Positions 60,101 through 64,000 of a stretch of 64,000 nt of DNA are shown here, piece after piece. The stretch spans positions 1 through 64,000 of the forward strand of contig JAHLWZ010000814.1 in the NCBI GenBank assembly GCA_020536535.1. The letters are read 5' to 3'. Both the position numbers and the translations under genes were made by a program. Each line of letters starts with the position of its first letter. Position 1 is the first letter of the stretch. The notes beneath the pieces were generated by a model. The model made no database searches. It saw only the letters and a list, made by a program, of their open reading frames with translations, and was not told the origin of the DNA. The stretch is from Pelomyxa schiedti (taxonomy: Eukaryota; Evosea; Pelobiontida; Pelomyxidae).

Positions 60101-62729
60101 TATTTTTCTTAAGGATGATTAAACCAATCATTTAGTTGTACTCGAATTATAGGAGCCATCCTGGGATCGTCCAACTCTGTTCTGAAATATTTTATGGCGG
60201 AACTATAAAACCTATTAATCGTGTCGAAAACCCCAAATATAATGTACTTCCCGATGTACATTTAGTTACAGGACTTATGTGGGTGATCGGGGATTTGGGG
60301 AAAACAGTGGTTAATATCCTGGAAACCGTTTTTGAGCAAGCCAAGCAACCCAGTCGCTTTCGTTGCGAGCCACGCCCCCGAGCAAAGTGATCCTGACTCC
60401 CCCTCGTTTTTTAATGCTGGAGAAGCTCAATTGGTTGTACCTTTTTCCAAAGTTGTGCTTTTGCCAATTCTGAGGGCAGATTTGTTCTTTGATCCAAGAA
60501 GTATTATCAAAATCTTCAGACCTTGCACCAGATCCATCAGATATTGCAGTCGTCTGCCCTTTCCAACTTCAAAAGAAGAAAGTGCGTGAAGTGCTGAGGG
60601 CAGCTTCTCTAAGGCAAGAAAATACATTAACTCATAGTCTTAATTTGCTTTAGTCGTGTAAGTGTTCTGGGTGTTGATGAAATACAAGGGCAGGAGAAGA
60701 AAATCATTTTCGTGAGCTGTGTGCGCAGTGAGCCCTCGAATGTAAAGAAATATGACCAAAAGTAAGTTCTATCATCAGGCCTTTACTTTTTACTCACATG
60801 ACTGAAGATTTGATGTGGGATTCATCAACAATCCCAAGAGAGTGAACACGACGTTTTCACGAGCAAAAGGTTTGAAAATTACTCTTGCCCGCGGTATGTG
60901 ACCATTTTTTCCAGACTGCCTTGTAATTGTTGGAAATCCAAATGCACTCTGTTGTGACAATTTGTGGAAGACTATCATTGGTTGGTGCAAAGAAAACGCC
61001 AACTACAAGGAAGTTCCAAAACCATCGAGTATCACTTGTCCTGCACTGCATGCTGACATAGAAATACCAATAATATCAAAACTTTCCCCAAATCCAGAGA
61101 TGGATTTTGAAGAAATGAACACTCAAACTACACCGCTTCAGAGTGTGCACCAGGTCATGGTTAAGTTGTCCAATAACTCACTGACTGACGCTCCCAGCAG
61201 GTATGTGAGGACTTCTGGAAGGAACCAATTCAGTCGTGTCAACTTGACTTGAGCACTCTTTCCAACACCTGGGCAGAAGTCAAAATTAACGAACCCGAAT
61301 TCGTTTCCTGTGTGTTGGGTCATTTCCCTTCTAAGTTTCCTGATTTTCCCTCGATAGTGGCTCACTTTGGTGACAGCTGGCATCCTTACACTCTTATGCG
61401 ATCCCTGCCAGGGGCTCCCCTACCTCCTGAAACCCATTTTGAGAGAGGGAATTTCTTCAACATGTTCATTTTTTTCCCCGTCATCTACCTTGAGTATTTG
61501 CCTTCTGCCTTTTTCACCAAATAACTTTCCTTTCTCAGAGTCAAGAGGACATTAGTAGATACGTTATATTTATGTGTCAACAAGTCTTTCCAAATGGAGC
61601 TAAGATTACCTCCAAAATATGTATCTCAACATTCTACAAGAGATAGTCTCAATTTCCCTAGGATGTGAACACCTGCTGTCTGAATGTTTCTAGGCCACCT
61701 TTTGCCTTGTCAGATATTATCTTCATCTCAGCAAAGGAAAGAATGATGTTTGCCTATCCACAAAGGACACCACCTCCTCAACTAAATTCTAGTCATAACC
61801 TTTATTCGCAAGAAAGAGCCAACACCTGCGCCACAGCCCCTTCGCATCTGCCAGCACAACCTCAAGTCCAAACACAACAGCCAGCTCACCCGCTTCCAGT
61901 ATCGCCTAAACCTCAATCTGAGGCCCCAGCACCAGAACGGGATACAAGGTCAGAACCTCAGCCAGTACCCAAGCCCCTTGAGAAAAACAAAACGCAGCCA
62001 CAGTCAGTAAAGTCCAAAACAAAGTCCAAAAGTTCCCCTAAACGCACAACCAAACAACCCCCAAGTAGCACAGAGCCAAATCTTTCACAAAATCAACTCA
62101 AATCCGAATCCCAACTACCTCCATCGCAAACAACAAGTTCCTCTACAACAAGGTCTAAAAGAAAGCCCAAGTCCAAGTCAAAGCCAGAACCTAAGCCTAA
62201 GGTTGAGGCCAACAAAACTCCCACACAACCAATTCCCCAGACACAAATCCCCAATCAGCAACAGCAACAGCAACAGCAACAAAACCAAAAGCAACACACA
62301 ATAATCATTACTCGCAAAAAAGAAATGCTTCCTCCTGCTCCTCCCAAAACAACTGTGGCTCAGACCAAAACCAATCTCAAACAAAAACAAAAAGTTCAAT
62401 CACAGCCCGCCACACCTGCATCCAATGCGAACACTACAAAAGCCACAACCACCAAAGCAGGAACACCAACAATACTAAAGTCAAAAGCAAACACCAACAC
62501 CAACACCAACACCAAAACCAAAACCAAAACCAAAAACAAAACCACAACAACAACCACAGCAACAACAGCACCCTCACTAAAGCCCCAGGCAAAACTGCAT
62601 GTTCCTAGTTTGGGTGCTTCTCAATTATCACCATCATCCACAGCAAAACCAGTAGAAGTTCACGCTCAAGCAACAGCCAAACCCAACACTCCACAACAAA
62701 CTAGCACAAAACGCCAGCACAAATCCTGA
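57169..62729 (+). CDS. SF1 RNA helicase of the MOV10/SDE3/Armitage type with disordered C-terminal tail
   Basis: Upf1-like helicase that in other organisms acts in RNA silencing and repression of retroelements. The N-terminal part (MKGHIPSTQTDPQSQQPQQQ) is Gln/Ser-rich. A MOV10-type beta region follows: FLRVDFFKNVAEAKSSHIHN, PWAQRQLHKNRLHDLLWIEE, VEYQGYVVGIKNQEVIMQFS. Helicase motifs: STQFTFDREQMMFIQNCFKR (Q motif), VVSGPFGSG-KTATLVEII (Walker A, split by an intron at about 59253-59302), HIILDEAAQMSEPDALVAL (DEAA), VFLSGDAKQLSSRVRS, YSNYRSHPGIVQLCSEIFYG, VLGVDEIQGQEKKIIFVSCV, VGFINNPKRVNTTFSRAKG and IVGNPNALCCDNLWKTIIGW. All are intact, so it should be active. Beyond 61040 a further domain (EVKINEPEFVSCVLGHFP) and a Lys/Thr/Gln/Pro-rich tail end at KRQHKS. 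The junction of tail and helicase is the weakest point. Confidence 0.8.
62491..62535 (+). repeat. ACCAAC/ACCAAA hexamer tract in the helicase tail
   Basis: Simple repeat of (ACCAAC)n then (ACCAAA)n coding for alternating Asn/Thr and Lys/Thr residues. Confidence 0.8.
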
Positions 62730-63057
62730 ACAACAGGCCACTGGCCCAGAAATATGTGAAATTCAAGTTTTTTTTCAAGCGAAAACGCAGTGTGTTTCTT
62801 ATCAGTCCCACAATTGGAAACGGCAGAAAGAAACCTNNNNNNNNNNNNNNNNNNNNNNNNNNNNNNNNNNNNNNNNNNNNNNNNNNNNNNNNNNNNNNNN
62901 NNNNNNNNNNNNNNNNNNNNNNNNNNNNNNNNNNNNAGCACAAATCCTGAACAACAGGCCACTGGCCCAGAAATATGTGAAATTCAAGTTTTTTTTCAAG
63001 CGAAAACGCAGTGTGTTTCTTATCAGTCCCACAATTGGAAACGGCAGAAAGAAACCT
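62716..63057. repeat. 121-bp direct repeat flanking a 100-N assembly gap
   Basis: 62716-62836 and 62937-63057 are identical over 121 bases and flank exactly 100 N (62837-62936). This is the pattern of two contig ends that overlap but were scaffolded instead of merged, so the gap probably holds no missing sequence and the second copy is an artefact. Confidence 0.85.
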
Positions 63058-63433
63058 TTCCTGCCTCGAGGCAGCATGGGTAAGTTATTAGTATGCAGTC
63101 GATCCGTTGCACTCAATTCTTCTACACCAACACATTCCAACTCCTGGAGTCTCACCCACTCCATGCTCGAGATGGAGCCGAGCTGCACTGTCTTCCAGTG
63201 ACATCACTCGAGATTTGGCATTGCAACTGCGCAGCTCCGTTTCCTAAGGGAAGGAACTCTCAGAATCTGTAATCGACTCAGATCTAACCAAACCTATTCC
63301 GGCATTAGTTTTAAGGAAACAAAAAAATTGCACATACATCGGCTTGTCGGTGTGTCGGTCGTCGTCAGCAACCGCGTCGGTTTTTTAAAGACTACCTTTG
63401 GAAAGAAGAAACGTGCTTTCTGTTACAATTACA
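62730..63433. other. Region between helicase gene and right-edge gene, including the gap
   Basis: Besides the duplicated segment and gap, a plus frame (to about 63083) reads PEICEIQVFFQAKTQCVSYQ and runs to a TAA, but shows no conserved motif. The remaining 350 bp hold the promoter of the last gene, with an A-rich tract near 63320. No gene is supported. Confidence 0.4.
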
Positions 63434-64000
63434 ATGCAGACTGACTTGAACGTTGACATCAACCACGATTGGATTGACGAAGCATCGTCAGGTACATTTG
63501 GAGAACCGTTTGCGTTGTGTTACGCTTGAAAAAACCCACTATCGTTTGCTAATTCGATGCGCGATACGATGATCTGGATGTCTTAACACTGCCGAATAGA
63601 TACCGCAACAAAAAAGGGAGCCCCACAAAACACGGGACCTGCACCGAAATCTACTGCGTGGTCTACAGCTCCGCCCAAATCAACACCCTCTGGTTTGCAT
63701 ATGCCCTTGTTTACTTGAAATCGTGGATTTTTGCAGTAATGGGTTTTTTTTTTTTTTTCTTTGCAGGTTCAATTGACAAAGAAAGTTACCCTGCCTTAGG
63801 ACAGAAAACCAAGGTATTTTTTTGTTCTCCTTATGTAGCTCTTATTTTGTTTCAAGCCAAAAAAAGGAGCTGAACCTGCCAAGCCGTAATTCCTTTTCAC
63901 AAATATCTCTCCACTTAGCAATTATAGGCCTGCTCCAAAAGCTCCAGAGACCTACCGCCCACCTGCATCTAACACATATGCAAATAGATCAGATGATAGG
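63434..64000 (+). CDS. Disordered protein with a YPALG motif (3' partial, eIF4B-like?)
   Basis: Starts MQTDLNVDINHDWIDEASS at 63434 and is cut by the right edge. Further short exons give DTATKKGAPQNTGPAPKSTA, WSTAPPKSTPSG, SIDKESYPALGQKTK, KKGAEPAKP and RPAPKAPETYRPPASNTYAN. The FPxLG-like motif (SYPALG) within Pro/Ala/Lys-rich disorder recalls the N-terminal part of eIF4B and SERBP1/Stm1-type mRNA-binding proteins, but too little is present to decide. Introns: about 63491-63600, 63693-63766, 63814-63858 and 63890-63928; exact limits unsure. Confidence 0.5.

Overview
This window is a stretch of nuclear DNA from a compact, intron-dense eukaryote, most likely a free-living protist of the Amorphea side of the tree (amoebozoan, opisthokont or a close relative). 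The evidence is the gene set (WASH-complex subunit 3, cyclin-Y, maspardin, VPS37A, TAF6, PRP4 kinase, p24 and PRELI proteins, a coactosin-type ADF-H domain), the many short GT-AG introns (mostly about 40-80 nt), and the absence of operons or bacterial start signals. I cannot name the species. Many genes only make sense after splicing, so exon limits were inferred from conserved protein sequence and GT/AG sites, and first exons are the least certain part.

Layout, left to right: a 3',5'-cyclic nucleotide phosphodiesterase cut by the left edge (+), ESCRT-I VPS37A (+), WASHC3/CCDC53 (-), an F-box/LRR protein (+), maspardin with a repetitive tail (-), TAF6 (-), PRP4 splicing kinase (+), an F-box protein (-), ADPRM-type metallophosphatase (+), a coiled-coil/SAP/LOTUS-like protein (-), a Crinkler/RHS-like NTPase-nuclease (+), an NAD-dependent epimerase (-), a Rab-like GTPase (+), a basic intronless protein (-), an IPT/TIG-domain protein (-), an alpha/beta hydrolase (-) and a large secreted Cys-rich surface protein (-). 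From 37.7 to 40.4 kb there is a gene-poor zone with a decayed DEAD-box helicase and a scrap related to the Cys-rich gene. Then come a RUN-domain/NPF adaptor (-), cyclin-Y (+), a SAM-domain coiled-coil protein (+), a coiled-coil/ADF-H protein (+), a p24 cargo receptor (+), a PRELI/MSF1 protein (+), a secreted hydrolase (+), a 4Fe-4S epoxyqueuosine-reductase-like protein (-), a MOV10/SDE3-type helicase (+), an assembly gap flanked by an exact duplication, and a truncated gene at the right edge (+).

Neighbouring genes alternate in strand and are packed tightly: two start codons lie only 39 bp apart at 16.9 kb, and the TAF6 and maspardin reading frames overlap by 29 bp. Most genes are housekeeping functions in endosomal traffic (VPS37A, WASHC3, maspardin, RUN/NPF adaptor, Rab-like GTPase, p24) and nuclear control (TAF6, PRP4K, TIG protein). 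They do not form an obvious functional cluster. The most unusual items are the Crinkler/RHS-like gene, the lineage-specific Cys-rich surface protein with its nearby relic, the SAP/LOTUS-like fusion and the ADF-H multidomain protein.
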